DNA of 64,000 nt from Chryseotalea sp. WA131a (GCA_025370075.1 CP073016.1:558001-622000), one strand, 5' to 3'. Shown: positions 8,759 to 17,007, counted from the first letter of the stretch. Numbers and translations: made by a program. Notes: generated by a model from the letters alone, not told the origin.

Positions 8759-9430
8759 CTAAAATCGCAACAGGCGATCATACACTTTATGCATCGGCAA
8801 ACCCATTACTGTAAAGTACGACCCATTAATTTTTTCAATACCCACCATACCTGGCCCTGCCTGTGTGAGGTTGATACTTTTTTCGATTAATGACATTTTA
8901 TCAATGGATTTTAGAAAAGCAATTTCTTCCGTTGAGCAAGGGTTCACTCCGGCAGGCAGGCAGTCTTGCGCACCGTAAGCCCCCGCTTTATCAAATGGTT
9001 TGCAGGTGTCGATGTAGTATTCAATTTCTGCTAGACTTAATTGTTTGAACGTCACTTCCGTGCGGTCGTCAAACAAATCCATTTTCTCTTTCGACAATAG
9101 GCAGACACCCGTAATTACCAAATGAGTTTTGCCGCTCAAGGATTGCAGCATTTCTATTGCTTCCTTTCGATCGGCTGGTTTGTTCATCACTCGATTGCCA
9201 AGAATCACTACCGTATCTGCAGCCAGCACCACCTGATTGGTTAACTTGCTTTCCAAGGCTTTTGCTTTTTTCTCTGCTAAGTATGTAGGTATTTCGCTCA
9301 CGTGCATGGTAGATGGAAATGATTCATCGATGTTGGGTGAGTCAACTATAAAATAAAATCCCACTTCTTTCATCAGGAATTGTCTGCGTGGCGAGCTGGA
9401 GGCGAGGATAAGAGGTTTGTTGAATTTCAT
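8759..9430 (-). CDS. maf: Maf-like nucleoside triphosphate pyrophosphatase
   Basis: House-cleaning pyrophosphatase that hydrolyses non-canonical or selected canonical NTPs (dTTP/UTP-type Maf). The family opener LILASSSPRRQ follows the chosen ATG at 9428-9430 by six residues. Later motifs are the PTYLAEKKA helix, VLAADTVVILGN with the catalytic acidic residue, KPADRKEAIEML, and CKPFDKAGAYGAQ. The same frame reaches back to 9481, but those extra 17 residues are not part of the family and the 9430 start is preferred. It converges with the zeta-toxin gene; the frameshifted toxin tail ends only 5 nt away. Confidence 0.93.
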   Translation of the reverse strand: MKFNKPLILASSSPRRQFLMKEVGFYFIVDSPNIDESFPSTMHVSEIPTYLAEKKAKALESKLTNQVVLAADTVVILGNRVMNKPADRKEAIEMLQSLSGKTHLVITGVCLLSKEKMDLFDDRTEVTFKQLSLAEIEYYIDTCKPFDKAGAYGAQDCLPAGVNPCSTEEIAFLKSIDKMSLIEKSINLTQAGPGMVGIEKINGSYFTVMGLPMHKVYDRLLRF

Positions 9431-9541
9431 TAGGTCATTTGATAAATAGACTTCAAAAATAGAGAACCATTGTGAACCCACAGTTGTGTTAAGCCAACTA
9501 TTTTGATCTGATTTGCGTAAGTTTTGTTTTGGGTAGTTGCG

Positions 9542-9549
9542 TATATTTG
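9542..9549 (+). promoter_or_regulatory. Bacteroidota-type minus-7 box (TATATTTG)
   Basis: The sequence TATATTTG fits the Bacteroidota minus-7 consensus TAnnTTTG exactly. It lies 25 nt before the GTG at 9575, so transcription would start near 9555. No TTTG sits at the ideal 19-21 nt upstream (copies occur at 9512 and 9523), so the minus-33 element is weak. The position supports the GTG start over the TTG at 9524. Confidence 0.5.
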
Positions 9550-9574
9550 GGAGTTGGCGCTCATTTTTTGGACA

Positions 9575-10321
9575 GTGAAGTATCTACTATCAAGTTTGAC
9601 AATTATCCTGACGTCATGCTCCACATCGGTTGACGGACTATGGATTGAAAAGGAGAACCGTGGAATCCTTAAGTTCTATGGAGACTCTGTTATTAATAGT
9701 TCAAATCTTATTAGTGGCCGACTTGGTTACAGAATTACGAGAGACTCTTTAACCTGGACCGGACTAAATCCTGAATGGAATAAAGGCAAGAGAGAGAAAA
9801 GCTTTAAGTACGAACTAAAAAACGACTCGTTAAATATATGGTATCGAAACGGAGAGTTAGCAATGACTTATTTCAAGACAAACGCAGGAAATTATGTTGA
9901 CTATTTCTTAAAGAAAAACGAAATCTCTTTAGTCCTACCGAAGGTTGAAAGCACTCAAGAAATGCCAAAGAGATACGAGAATCTTGACATTAAGATTGGT
10001 TTTCGCGACAAAAAAATTACCATATTCATCCAAGACATTGAGACAGAAGTAAGCGAGATTGAAAGAGCAATAAGTAAGTTTGTTGAACAAGCGGACTCTG
10101 AAATACCACCTGAATTTGCTTGCCGTTTCTTTGTGGACGAAAATATCCCTTGCGAATACACAATCGGGCTATTTGACTACTTGCGACTCTACGATATACG
10201 TAGAATAATGTTTGTCTCTGAGACAGCTAACACGGACGAATATAAGGACAACTTTAGTGGGCTATATATAGCAATACCACGCGAGAAGATAGTTATTGTG
10301 GAAGAGAAAAACGAGCGCTAA
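9575..10321 (+). CDS. ORFan lipoprotein with an ExbD/TolR-like C-terminal segment
   Basis: A predicted lipoprotein of 248 residues. I chose the GTG at 9575 because it gives a compact signal peptide ending in TIILTSC and lies just downstream of a good minus-7 box; a longer reading from TTG 9524 would begin upstream of that promoter. The middle is a beta-rich region of unknown fold. Residues near 170-240 (CRFFVDENIPCEYTIGLFDY, then RIMFVSE) resemble the periplasmic half of ExbD/TolR proteins, but there is no matching membrane helix. Base usage appears more AT-rich than in neighbours and the gene is followed by strong hairpins, which suggests acquisition by transfer. Confidence 0.62.
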   Translation: MKYLLSSLTIILTSCSTSVDGLWIEKENRGILKFYGDSVINSSNLISGRLGYRITRDSLTWTGLNPEWNKGKREKSFKYELKNDSLNIWYRNGELAMTYFKTNAGNYVDYFLKKNEISLVLPKVESTQEMPKRYENLDIKIGFRDKKITIFIQDIETEVSEIERAISKFVEQADSEIPPEFACRFFVDENIPCEYTIGLFDYLRLYDIRRIMFVSETANTDEYKDNFSGLYIAIPREKIVIVEEKNER

Positions 10322-10330
10322 CAATGTATT

Positions 10331-10435
10331 TGCGTCAAGCGGGGTTGACGCATAATCCAACGTTTTCGTATTTTTAATGCGTTCGGTGTCGGGGACACAT
10401 TAAACTCTGCTTTCTAATGACAAATCTGGATTTGT
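10331..10435. repeat. Cluster of three hairpins after the ORFan lipoprotein
   Basis: Three inverted repeats occur in about 100 nt. TGCGTCAA (10331-10338) pairs with TTGACGCA (10345-10352). GTGTC (10386-10390) pairs with GACAC (10394-10398), with TAATG and CATTA further out. ACAAATC (10420-10426) pairs with GATTTGT (10429-10435). None is followed by a run of T typical of a terminator. The spacer 10322-10577 holds no gene. The layout, a lone gene followed by a palindrome, recalls an integron attC or similar recombination site, but the 7-bp core boxes do not match cleanly. Confidence 0.5.
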
Positions 10436-10577
10436 GTCTTTAGATTGGGTGGAACTTTCTTTTAATAAAAAATCAGTCGCTTTAAATTTTATGAAAAGGA
10501 AAGTTTAATTTTGGAACTGTAGGGAAATCAAAATCTCACCCCTCCATCAGCACCATTCAAATCAAAATCAAATTCCC

Positions 10578-12299
10578 ATGATGAAAAAAACAATTAATCT
10601 TTCTTTGGTCATGCTAGTGGTAACCTGTATGAGTTGCAATCAATCATCGAAGCAAAGCAACGTTACTACACCTGCTGATGCCATTTACTATGGTGGCGAT
10701 ATCATTACCATGGAGGGTGATAGCGCTGTTTATCCCGAAGCGGTTGTGGTAAGTGAGGGGCGAATAACTTTTACAGGAAGCAAAGCTGATGCAGAAAAGA
10801 TGAAAGGCGACAGCACGGTTATGCGTGATCTAGGAGGCAAGACCTTGGTTCCGGGTTTTATTGACGGGCATTGTCATTTTTTTGCTTTTGGGTCGCAAGC
10901 CCTATCGGCAAACTTGCTGGCACCACCCGATGGTACGAGCAATAACATAGATGACTTGGTGAATGAACTTAAGAGTTGGTATCAGAAGAATGGTGCTGAC
11001 AAAACACAAGGATGGATTGTGGGAATTGGGTTCGATGATGCCGTTCTAAAAGAAAATCGTTTTCCAACAAAAGATGACCTGGATAAGGTTTCCACCGACC
11101 TGCCTGTGATGGCAACTCACATCTCCGGGCATTTTTGCAGTGTCAACACAAAAGGCTTGGAAGTGTTGGGGATAACAGCTACATCCAAGGATCCGGAAGG
11201 TGGGGTGATCAGACGCGTAAAAGGCAGTAGGGATCCCAATGGCGTCTTAGAGGAGCTTGCCGCGATTCCACACATGTTTAAATTGGTTACACCACCCATC
11301 AAAGAGTTGAGCGATTTATATTTTGATGCAGGGCAAAGAATGGCTGCGAGTTATGGATACACTACTTGTAATGAAGGCCGTGCGATGGGCAACCATGAGC
11401 AGATGGCCGACTATGCGACACGTGGTAAAATGTATTTAGATGTAAATTCTTGGATCGACTATTCGGTGCCGCAACACATGCGCAGCAAATGGCATAGTAA
11501 AGAATACAAAAATCACTATCGCATTGCAGGACTCAAGCTAACACTCGATGGTTCGCCTCAAGGAAGAACGGCCTGGCGGAGTAGTCCATACCTGATTCCA
11601 CCCGATGGTCAGAAAAAGGGCTACAAAGGCTACCCTGCCATTCCTAAAGATGAAGATGTTCAAAAAATTGTGGATAGTGCGTTTGCCAATAACTGGCAGT
11701 TGAAAGCGCATACCAATGGTGATGCTGCTGCCGATCAGTTGTTCAGAGCTATTGGTAAAGCTTCCGCCAAATATGGGAATGAAGATAGACGAAACATCTT
11801 AATACATGGACAATTGATTCGCATGGATCAGTTAGATAGTATTAAAAAATATAGTATCATTGCTTCGTTATTCCCCATGCACACTTTTTATTGGGGGGAT
11901 TGGTATAAGGAAATTATCGGCCCTGATAAAGCGCAACAAATCAGCCCGATTAAATCAGCATTGAAGAAAGGAATTCGGGTCACAAGTCACACAGATGCGC
12001 CTGTCGCGTTCCCTAACATGATGATGATTCTATGGACAACGGTCAATCGTGTGAGCCGCACAGGAACGGTGATGGGGCCAGACGAAAGATTGACACCTTA
12101 TGAAGCTTTAAAATCGATCACCATTTGGGGTGCCGAGCAGTTTTTTGAAGAGGGAGAAAAGGGCACATTAACACCCGGCAAATTGGCTGATATGGTAGTG
12201 CTTGATAAGAACCCGTTAAAAGTTGATCCGATGACTTTGAAGGATATTATTGTGCTAGAAACTATCAAAGAAGGGAAGACCATCTATGAAAAGAAATAA
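10578..12299 (+). CDS. Exported amidohydrolase (YtcJ-like, amidohydrolase family 3)
   Basis: A 573-residue metal-dependent hydrolase of the YtcJ/N-substituted formamide deformylase group. It starts with an export signal ending in TCMSC, so it is probably a lipoprotein, although the lipobox is not ideal. The metal-binding DGHCH lies near residues 96-100. Later metal-ligand candidates are LKAHTNGDAAADQ, LIHGQLIR and the VTSHTDAP aspartate near the C-terminus, followed by the LTPYEALKSITIWGA helix and GTLTPGKLADMVVLDKNP, both typical of the family. The substrate cannot be read from the sequence. It stands alone on the plus strand, with 61 nt before the next gene. Confidence 0.88.
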   Translation: MMKKTINLSLVMLVVTCMSCNQSSKQSNVTTPADAIYYGGDIITMEGDSAVYPEAVVVSEGRITFTGSKADAEKMKGDSTVMRDLGGKTLVPGFIDGHCHFFAFGSQALSANLLAPPDGTSNNIDDLVNELKSWYQKNGADKTQGWIVGIGFDDAVLKENRFPTKDDLDKVSTDLPVMATHISGHFCSVNTKGLEVLGITATSKDPEGGVIRRVKGSRDPNGVLEELAAIPHMFKLVTPPIKELSDLYFDAGQRMAASYGYTTCNEGRAMGNHEQMADYATRGKMYLDVNSWIDYSVPQHMRSKWHSKEYKNHYRIAGLKLTLDGSPQGRTAWRSSPYLIPPDGQKKGYKGYPAIPKDEDVQKIVDSAFANNWQLKAHTNGDAAADQLFRAIGKASAKYGNEDRRNILIHGQLIRMDQLDSIKKYSIIASLFPMHTFYWGDWYKEIIGPDKAQQISPIKSALKKGIRVTSHTDAPVAFPNMMMILWTTVNRVSRTGTVMGPDERLTPYEALKSITIWGAEQFFEEGEKGTLTPGKLADMVVLDKNPLKVDPMTLKDIIVLETIKEGKTIYEKK

Positions 12300-12360
12300 A
12301 GGCTCTTTGAAGTTCAAAGGGAAAAATGAATTAATTGCATCTTAATAAAATTAAAGAGTT

Positions 12361-12891
12361 ATGAATCGATTATCTATTTTCTTGTTTGCATTGGTGTTGG
12401 TTTCGTGCGGGTCACTGAAAACTACTGTTGACTATGACAAAAGTGTGGATTTTGAAAAGTATAAAACTTACGGGTTTTCGGCAGAAGCCAATCAACTGCC
12501 CGTAAATGATTTGGTGCGAAAGCGCATCTTTAGTGCCATCCACAGTGCCCTGCAAAGCAAAGGACTAAAAGAAGCCGAAAAGCCAAATTTGTTGGTTGAT
12601 CTTGGTGTTAAAACGGAAGAAAAACAACAGACTTCTGCTAACTCTGTGAACCTAGGTGGATTTTATGGAAGGCGGTGGGGCCTCAGCACTGGCTTTTCAA
12701 CAACGCAGGTCAATACGACCAACTATACCGAAGGCACGTTGGTGATTAATCTAGTCGATGCAGTGAAACAAGAATTAGTATGGATGGGCAGCGGCACAGC
12801 AACGGTGACAGAGAAATCCATTCAGCAAGACAAAATTGAAGCAGCGGTAACAAAAATTCTTTCAAAGTTTCCTCCTGCTCCTAAGAATTGA
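12361..12891 (+). CDS. DUF4136 lipoprotein
   Basis: A 176-residue lipoprotein with the signal peptide ending in LVLVSCGS. The mature part starts with VDYDKSVDFEKYKTYGF, the hallmark of DUF4136, a Bacteroidota- and Proteobacteria-wide envelope domain of unknown function. Further family features are a helix NDLVRKRIFSAIHSALQSKG, the LLVDLGVKTEEK strand, and the NYTEGTLVINLVDA-QELVWMGSGTAT segment near the end. It precedes the next exported protein by 40 nt, so the two may form one unit. Function is unknown. Confidence 0.87.
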   Translation: MNRLSIFLFALVLVSCGSLKTTVDYDKSVDFEKYKTYGFSAEANQLPVNDLVRKRIFSAIHSALQSKGLKEAEKPNLLVDLGVKTEEKQQTSANSVNLGGFYGRRWGLSTGFSTTQVNTTNYTEGTLVINLVDAVKQELVWMGSGTATVTEKSIQQDKIEAAVTKILSKFPPAPKN

Positions 12892-12931
12892 CCGTAAAGC
12901 ATTTATAATAAAAACGTAAAAACAAATACAT

Positions 12932-13390
12932 ATGAGAAATATCTTAGTCCTTTTTCTTTTGCTTGCAGGAACTGCTGTTTACGCTCAAAAAACAGAAGCT
13001 GAATTGGTGCGTAGTGCATTTCAATTAGAAAAGAAAGCATTGGTAGCCGACTACCTACAGATGAGCAACGATGAAGCTGAGAAGTTTTGGCCCATCTATA
13101 ATCAATACGAAGAGCAGCGAATAGATGCCTTTACCCGAAGACTAAAGTTAGTCGAAGCCTATCTATTCAATATAGAAAAGGGCATCGCGGAAGTCCATGC
13201 AGATGAAATGGTAAAGGAAAGTGCAGCCATCCAAAAGAAGGAACTTGAATTGCGCCAAAAGTACTATAAGCTGATCAAGAAATCTATTTCCTTACCAGTG
13301 GCTGCTCGTTTTTACCAGGTAGAAGATGCCATCAATGTGGCTGTCCGCAATGGACTGTATGGCAATCTTCCAGTGGCCATAAGAAAATAA
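12932..13390 (+). CDS. Small secreted helical protein, possibly Spy-like
   Basis: A 152-residue protein with a signal peptide cleaved after AVYAQ. The mature chain is almost wholly helical, with many Lys and Glu and the segments ALVADYLQMSNDEAEKFWPIYNQYEEQR and KKELELRQKYYKLIKKSI. This pattern recalls the periplasmic Spy/CpxP chaperones, which also have an xFWPIYxxYE-type helix in Bacteroidota members, but the LTxxQ motif is not present and the assignment is tentative. It follows the DUF4136 gene at 40 nt. Confidence 0.65.
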   Translation: MRNILVLFLLLAGTAVYAQKTEAELVRSAFQLEKKALVADYLQMSNDEAEKFWPIYNQYEEQRIDAFTRRLKLVEAYLFNIEKGIAEVHADEMVKESAAIQKKELELRQKYYKLIKKSISLPVAARFYQVEDAINVAVRNGLYGNLPVAIRK

Positions 13391-13712
13391 ACATTTGCCG
13401 AGCGCATAGCAAACCCGAAGAGACTGAATGCCAAGAAGCTTTTGATAGTTTGTATATCTTTGCTTGACTTGCAAAGGATTTGCCTGTTTTAGACACAACA
13501 GTTTTAACCAAATTATATAGCCGCCTAAGCAATAAGGCACTCGGCATCTGCTTGTGATTAGCCCAAGGTCAATTATTTGCTTCATCACTGCTTTTCTATT
13601 GCGAGCGTCTATTATCTCCTCCATCTTGATATGATTGAAGTACTACAAATCTTTGGTTCACTATTTCTGCGAATAGTTAGATCAAATACAGATTGGAAGA
13701 AAATTTGAATAG
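13391..13712. other. Non-coding stretch with a long-range stem (possible structured RNA)
   Basis: No credible gene is present. A long-range stem can form between TGCCGAGCGC (13396-13405) and GCACTCGGCA (13537-13546), with nine of ten positions paired. Inside lie CTTTGC/GCAAAG (13458-13463 and 13471-13476) and CTGTT/AACAG (13484-13488 and 13497-13501). The shape, a closed stem of about 150 nt, would suit a small RNA such as a 6S-like molecule, but no conserved motif was recognised. A minus-strand frame of 110 codons covers this area and runs antisense into the preceding gene, and is not convincing. Confidence 0.3.
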
Positions 13713-13736
13713 AGCCCTGCACAAGCGCAGGGCTTT
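13713..13736. terminator. Intrinsic terminator-like hairpin between convergent genes
   Basis: AGCCCTGC (13713-13720) and GCAGGGCT (13727-13734) form a perfect 8-bp stem with a six-base loop, followed on the plus strand by a short T-rich stretch. It sits between a plus-strand gene and the end of the minus-strand fasciclin gene and could serve both. Confidence 0.65.
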
Positions 13737-13752
13737 GTTAATAAAAAAGCTG

Positions 13753-14184
13753 TTATCCTTTTGGCAACAGTACTTTGTCAATCACGTGAATAACTCCGTT
13801 GGAGGCATGAATGTCCGCTGTTGTAACATGCGCATCACCAACCATTACTTTGCCACCTGTCACGTGCACTTTCAATTTCTCGCCTTGCACGGTGGTTAGT
13901 TCTTTGCCTTCTTTTAGATCAGCCGCCATTAACTTACCACTCACTACGTGAAGGGTAAGCACTTTAGAAAGTTTCTCTTTGTTTTCGGGTTTTAGCAATG
14001 TATCCATGTTCTTTTGAATAGATGCAAAGGCAGCATCTGTTGGCGCAAACACAGTAAATGGCCCAGTGCCTTGAAGGGTTTTTACTAATCCTGCCGCTGT
14101 AACCGCTACAGCTAACATCTTAGCACTTGTTGATGCAATAGCCACAATGTCTTTTGTTGCCACCGCTTCTTTCGTTGTTGTCAT
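13753..14184 (-). CDS. Fasciclin (FAS1) domain protein without signal peptide
   Basis: A 143-residue protein made almost entirely of one FAS1 domain. The H1 motif appears as GPFTVFAPTDAAF, followed by LSKVLTLHVVSGK, then the H2-type VHVTGGKVMVGDAHV and NGVIHVIDKVLLP. FAS1 domains mediate adhesion and are normally exported. This copy lacks a signal peptide or lipobox from the ATG at 14184, unlike its paralogue at 27557-28144, so it is either cytoplasmic, exported by another route, or has an unrecognised start. The region just upstream is AT-rich. Confidence 0.9.
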   Translation of the reverse strand: MTTTKEAVATKDIVAIASTSAKMLAVAVTAAGLVKTLQGTGPFTVFAPTDAAFASIQKNMDTLLKPENKEKLSKVLTLHVVSGKLMAADLKEGKELTTVQGEKLKVHVTGGKVMVGDAHVTTADIHASNGVIHVIDKVLLPKG

Positions 14185-14327
14185 GATAGGTATTTTTTAT
14201 TTGCCGCGACTGGCGGAGCAGGCATGAAAGAGTATTCAATGCCTCACAAAATTGGATAGCCTTCGAAGCATAAGTGTTACATAATTAGTAGTTAAGTTTG
14301 TATCTTTCATAGTTTTCATCGGTTGGT

Positions 14328-15398
14328 TTACTTTTTTAAGACAATCTTCTTTTTGTCTTTTACTAAATAACGTATTCGATTCGACAACTTAATGGTATTC
14401 GAGGTTACACCGAACGTGAGCGTTGTAAGTTGTTTCTCGAAATAGACATTGTAATAATCTTGCCCACTATAAAATCGAACAAAGAATGCAATCTCATCAA
14501 ACCACCTTGGATAATATTTGTAAGTGAAGTCTACAATTAGTCGGTGAGAGGCATCTAATAAACTATAATCATGATACTCACCAAAGATCCAACCCGTTTT
14601 CAGTTCCACACTAGAATTTTGAAGCCATAAATTTACCCAGCGTTTCTTTTCTTCTCGCCAAGGGCCTTCAAAGCTGATAGTGCCAAACAATCGCTTTAAT
14701 CCATAAATCTTTTGCACAGGCGAATCGGCCAAGCCAGACGGGTAAAGCTCGGCATGAATTTTTATTTCACGCAACGAAAAATAGTCCTTACCCGTTGCTC
14801 TTAGTGCATAAATCAGCAGGCCGAATTGAAAATAGTTGACAGAAAAATTCCCCTTCACCAAATCGATTGTTTTGGTACTATCGTTCAAGTAGAATTTTCC
14901 ATCCTGGCCATTCGAATGATGAACGATGGATGCAAACCAAAGCGCATCCGTGTACAATAGTTTTGTAGCAAACGACTTTCGCCACCAGTCCATCGATCGA
15001 TAGTAGGATAAGTAGAAATGGTAGCTTGGTACCTGTATGGGCCACGACCGCTTATTGAGCATCCGCATTTGCACTTGCGGATTCATCATAAGCGCCCACT
15101 TTTTTTTGTTGCTCCCGATAAAATAAGTGGGTGAAAATTGTGCCTCAAATATGAGTGGCACTTGGTTTCCAATACCACTTCCGAATGTTGAATACGTTTG
15201 GTCTCTGTTAAAATTGATGATGGTAAGAAAACGCTGGCTCTTGAGTGTGTCATTCGTGGCATAATTGCCTTCTTGGGCTTTAATGGCCACGGAGAAAATA
15301 CTAAATACAAAAAGTGAAAGTAGGCTTCGCGAATAGAGATGATTGGGATGCACCACGTTATAGCTATTGATAAAAAGTTCTGGAGTAATACCGTACAA
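14328..15398 (-). CDS. Putative outer-membrane phospholipase A-like beta-barrel
   Basis: A 356-residue exported protein with a signal peptide ending in AIKAQ near residue 41. The start is uncertain; GTG codons at residues 15-16 would give a more usual leader. The mature chain is rich in aromatic residues and alternating strands, as in outer-membrane barrels. Residues 160-164 read HHSNG, matching the His-x-Ser-Asn-Gly catalytic motif of outer-membrane phospholipase A (His142, Ser144 in E. coli), and the YYPRWF and FFVRFYSGQDYYNV strands fit OMPLA-like barrels. The third catalytic Asn cannot be placed with certainty. Lipase activity is inference. Confidence 0.65.
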   Translation of the reverse strand: MYGITPELFINSYNVVHPNHLYSRSLLSLFVFSIFSVAIKAQEGNYATNDTLKSQRFLTIINFNRDQTYSTFGSGIGNQVPLIFEAQFSPTYFIGSNKKKWALMMNPQVQMRMLNKRSWPIQVPSYHFYLSYYRSMDWWRKSFATKLLYTDALWFASIVHHSNGQDGKFYLNDSTKTIDLVKGNFSVNYFQFGLLIYALRATGKDYFSLREIKIHAELYPSGLADSPVQKIYGLKRLFGTISFEGPWREEKKRWVNLWLQNSSVELKTGWIFGEYHDYSLLDASHRLIVDFTYKYYPRWFDEIAFFVRFYSGQDYYNVYFEKQLTTLTFGVTSNTIKLSNRIRYLVKDKKKIVLKK

Positions 15399-15494
15399 GT
15401 GGATACATGAGCAGTTTGTTTAACGGATGATGAAGAATGCCAACCAATGCAACTGTTGAGCTAACATAAGGCTTTTGAAGTAATGCCTCCTCGC

Positions 15495-16073
15495 TTATAA
15501 AATCGCATGATTGGGATAATCTGTGTAGCCTTTAGCATCTTCACTATAGAATAAATCCATGTGAAGATCTTGGGATAACAACCAATTGTTTTTCAGTCTT
15601 GCCACCAAATCAGGATTGTTTATGAATGGACGACCAAAGGCTACCAAATCGCATAATCCGCTTTGCAAGTCAGCTTCGGCCCGTGCTTTGTCATAGCCTC
15701 CACATAGTATTAATGAATTTTTAAAGTTGGCACGGATTGCCTTCTTTATTTCAATGGGAACTTCTGGCGCGCCCATCGCAGAGTGATCGACCAGATGTAT
15801 ATAAGCGATATCTAATTTATTCAACGCTGTAGTTAAATAGTTATAGGTTTCGTGGATTTGAGAGTAGTATTGCATATCGCTTGCTGTTCCATATGGCGAA
15901 AGGCGAATGCCCGTTTTTTCCTTTCCAATTTCTTCTGCTACATCCGTTACTATTTCCAATACAAATCGGCATCGTTTTTCAATGCTGCCGCCATAATCGT
16001 CTGTACGGATGTTGCTGTAGGGGGATAAAAATTCTTCCAATAGATATCCATTGGTACCATGCAATTCCAGCAT
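15495..16073 (-). pseudogene. 5'-truncated Old Yellow Enzyme (NADH:flavin oxidoreductase)
   Basis: The 192 residues match the C-terminal half of alkene reductases of the Old Yellow Enzyme family: ELHGTNGYLLEEFLSP, NIRTDDYGGSIEKRCRF, the CGGYDKARAEADLQ strand and the FMN-phosphate-binding LVAFGRPFINNPDL. Full-length relatives have about 360 residues and the first 170 or so, which start the TIM barrel, are absent. Upstream in this frame there are only about ten more codons before a stop, and then the next gene's 3' end begins. The gene was therefore cut at about 16073-16090. The remnant cannot form a complete flavin barrel. Confidence 0.85.
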
Positions 16074-16089
16074 TTCTGTTTTAATTTGT

Positions 16090-16428
16090 TCAATCTCCTT
16101 TATCTTCTTCTAAGTCGTTATGATCATCACCACCCAAACTGTAATAGTTATTCTCTTCATCTTCGCTGCCAACCTTTTCCTGCTGGTCGTCTAGTTCTGA
16201 ACCTGCTACATCAAGGTCGTTGCCTGATAGTTCGTCCTCAAAATCCTTTTCATTCATCGCATCAGCATCCTCATTTATGGTCTTCTTCTTAGAAATATCT
16301 TCTGGGTCAATATCTTGCTCCTCTTTTCCTTGCTGATAAATATCTTCGTTCGGTGGATAGAGCGGATAGCCACTAAAATGAGTGTCGTGGTGAGTCGGTT
16401 TAATAGCAGCGGTTTTTGGTTTCTTCAT
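16090..16428 (-). CDS. Acidic low-complexity protein
   Basis: A 112-residue protein of no named family. It starts with the basic stretch KKPKTAAIKPTHHDTHFSGYP and then becomes strongly acidic, dominated by Asp, Glu and Asn, with little predicted fold. Similar short acidic proteins occur in stress-linked clusters of Bacteroidota next to lmo0937-type and His-rich genes, as here. Its stop codon lies 16 nt before the start of the truncated flavin enzyme, marking the rearrangement boundary. Function unknown. Confidence 0.6.
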   Translation of the reverse strand: MKKPKTAAIKPTHHDTHFSGYPLYPPNEDIYQQGKEEQDIDPEDISKKKTINEDADAMNEKDFEDELSGNDLDVAGSELDDQQEKVGSEDEENNYYSLGGDDHNDLEEDKGD

Positions 16429-16537
16429 TTCATTTTTTGTTTAACTGGCCTGTTTTTTTTTCATCTTTCCACTTGCTTTGTTGAAAGCCATGAGTAGCCC
16501 AACTTATTTCTCGCTCACCAAGAGAAGACTTAGTCAA

Positions 16538-16930
16538 TTATTGAAAGGCGTGCTTTGAAAAGTAGTCTTTCACAAACCCATGCTTTTGGTTCTCCGTCAT
16601 CTTATCGGCTTCCCGCACTTCTATTCTGACCTTTTCAAAATGATGATCGGCTAACAAGGTGTTGAGCAATTCAATTTTTGCATTCGTTGGACCAAAGAGC
16701 AGTACCTCTTTATAATGGATGATGACATTTCCCAATTTTTTATAGTATTCAGCTTGTTGATGTTGTTCTTTGTTGTGCATCCTGTTTTCACCTTTGTGTA
16801 AGCTGAGTTCTTTTGCTCGATGATTAAAATCTGATTGAATGGTTTTTGTTTCAATAGGATCTACCGTAAATTCCATCAAGTGGGCATTCAAGTGATCCAT
16901 CCAAATTCCCAATTTTTTTGTAGTTGCCAT
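16538..16930 (-). CDS. Bacterial eRF1/Pelota-like (baeRF) small protein
   Basis: A 130-residue protein with an opening KLGIWMDHLNAHLMEF, which matches the GIWMDH-type start of small bacterial proteins related to eRF1/Pelota central domains (baeRF families). Later come the helix EYYKKLGNVIIHYKEVLLFG and the strand FEKVRIEVREAD, both fitting that fold. Relatives are proposed to act on stalled ribosomes or in stress, but none of this size is well characterised, so function is inferred. It is in the same orientation as its small neighbours. Confidence 0.65.
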   Translation of the reverse strand: MATTKKLGIWMDHLNAHLMEFTVDPIETKTIQSDFNHRAKELSLHKGENRMHNKEQHQQAEYYKKLGNVIIHYKEVLLFGPTNAKIELLNTLLADHHFEKVRIEVREADKMTENQKHGFVKDYFSKHAFQ

Positions 16931-17007
16931 TTGCGTTTAGTTATAAGCGAAATCAAAAAAAAGTATACCCACTCCAACGAATGCTTTAGGAGAATAAACC
17001 CCAAGCA

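Noticed and set aside
10331..10352. Integron attC site
   Set aside because: The palindrome is good, but the bases next to it do not match the RYYYAAC and GTTRRRY core boxes, so only a general recombination-site suspicion remains.
12305..12319. Terminator after the amidohydrolase gene (CTTTGAA / TTCAAAG)
   Set aside because: The two arms are one base apart and no T-run follows, so it is not convincing.
13292..13624. A 110-codon minus-strand frame in the non-coding stretch before the fasciclin gene
   Set aside because: Its last third runs antisense through the preceding gene, it shows no family pattern and no signal peptide, and a structured non-coding reading is at least as good.
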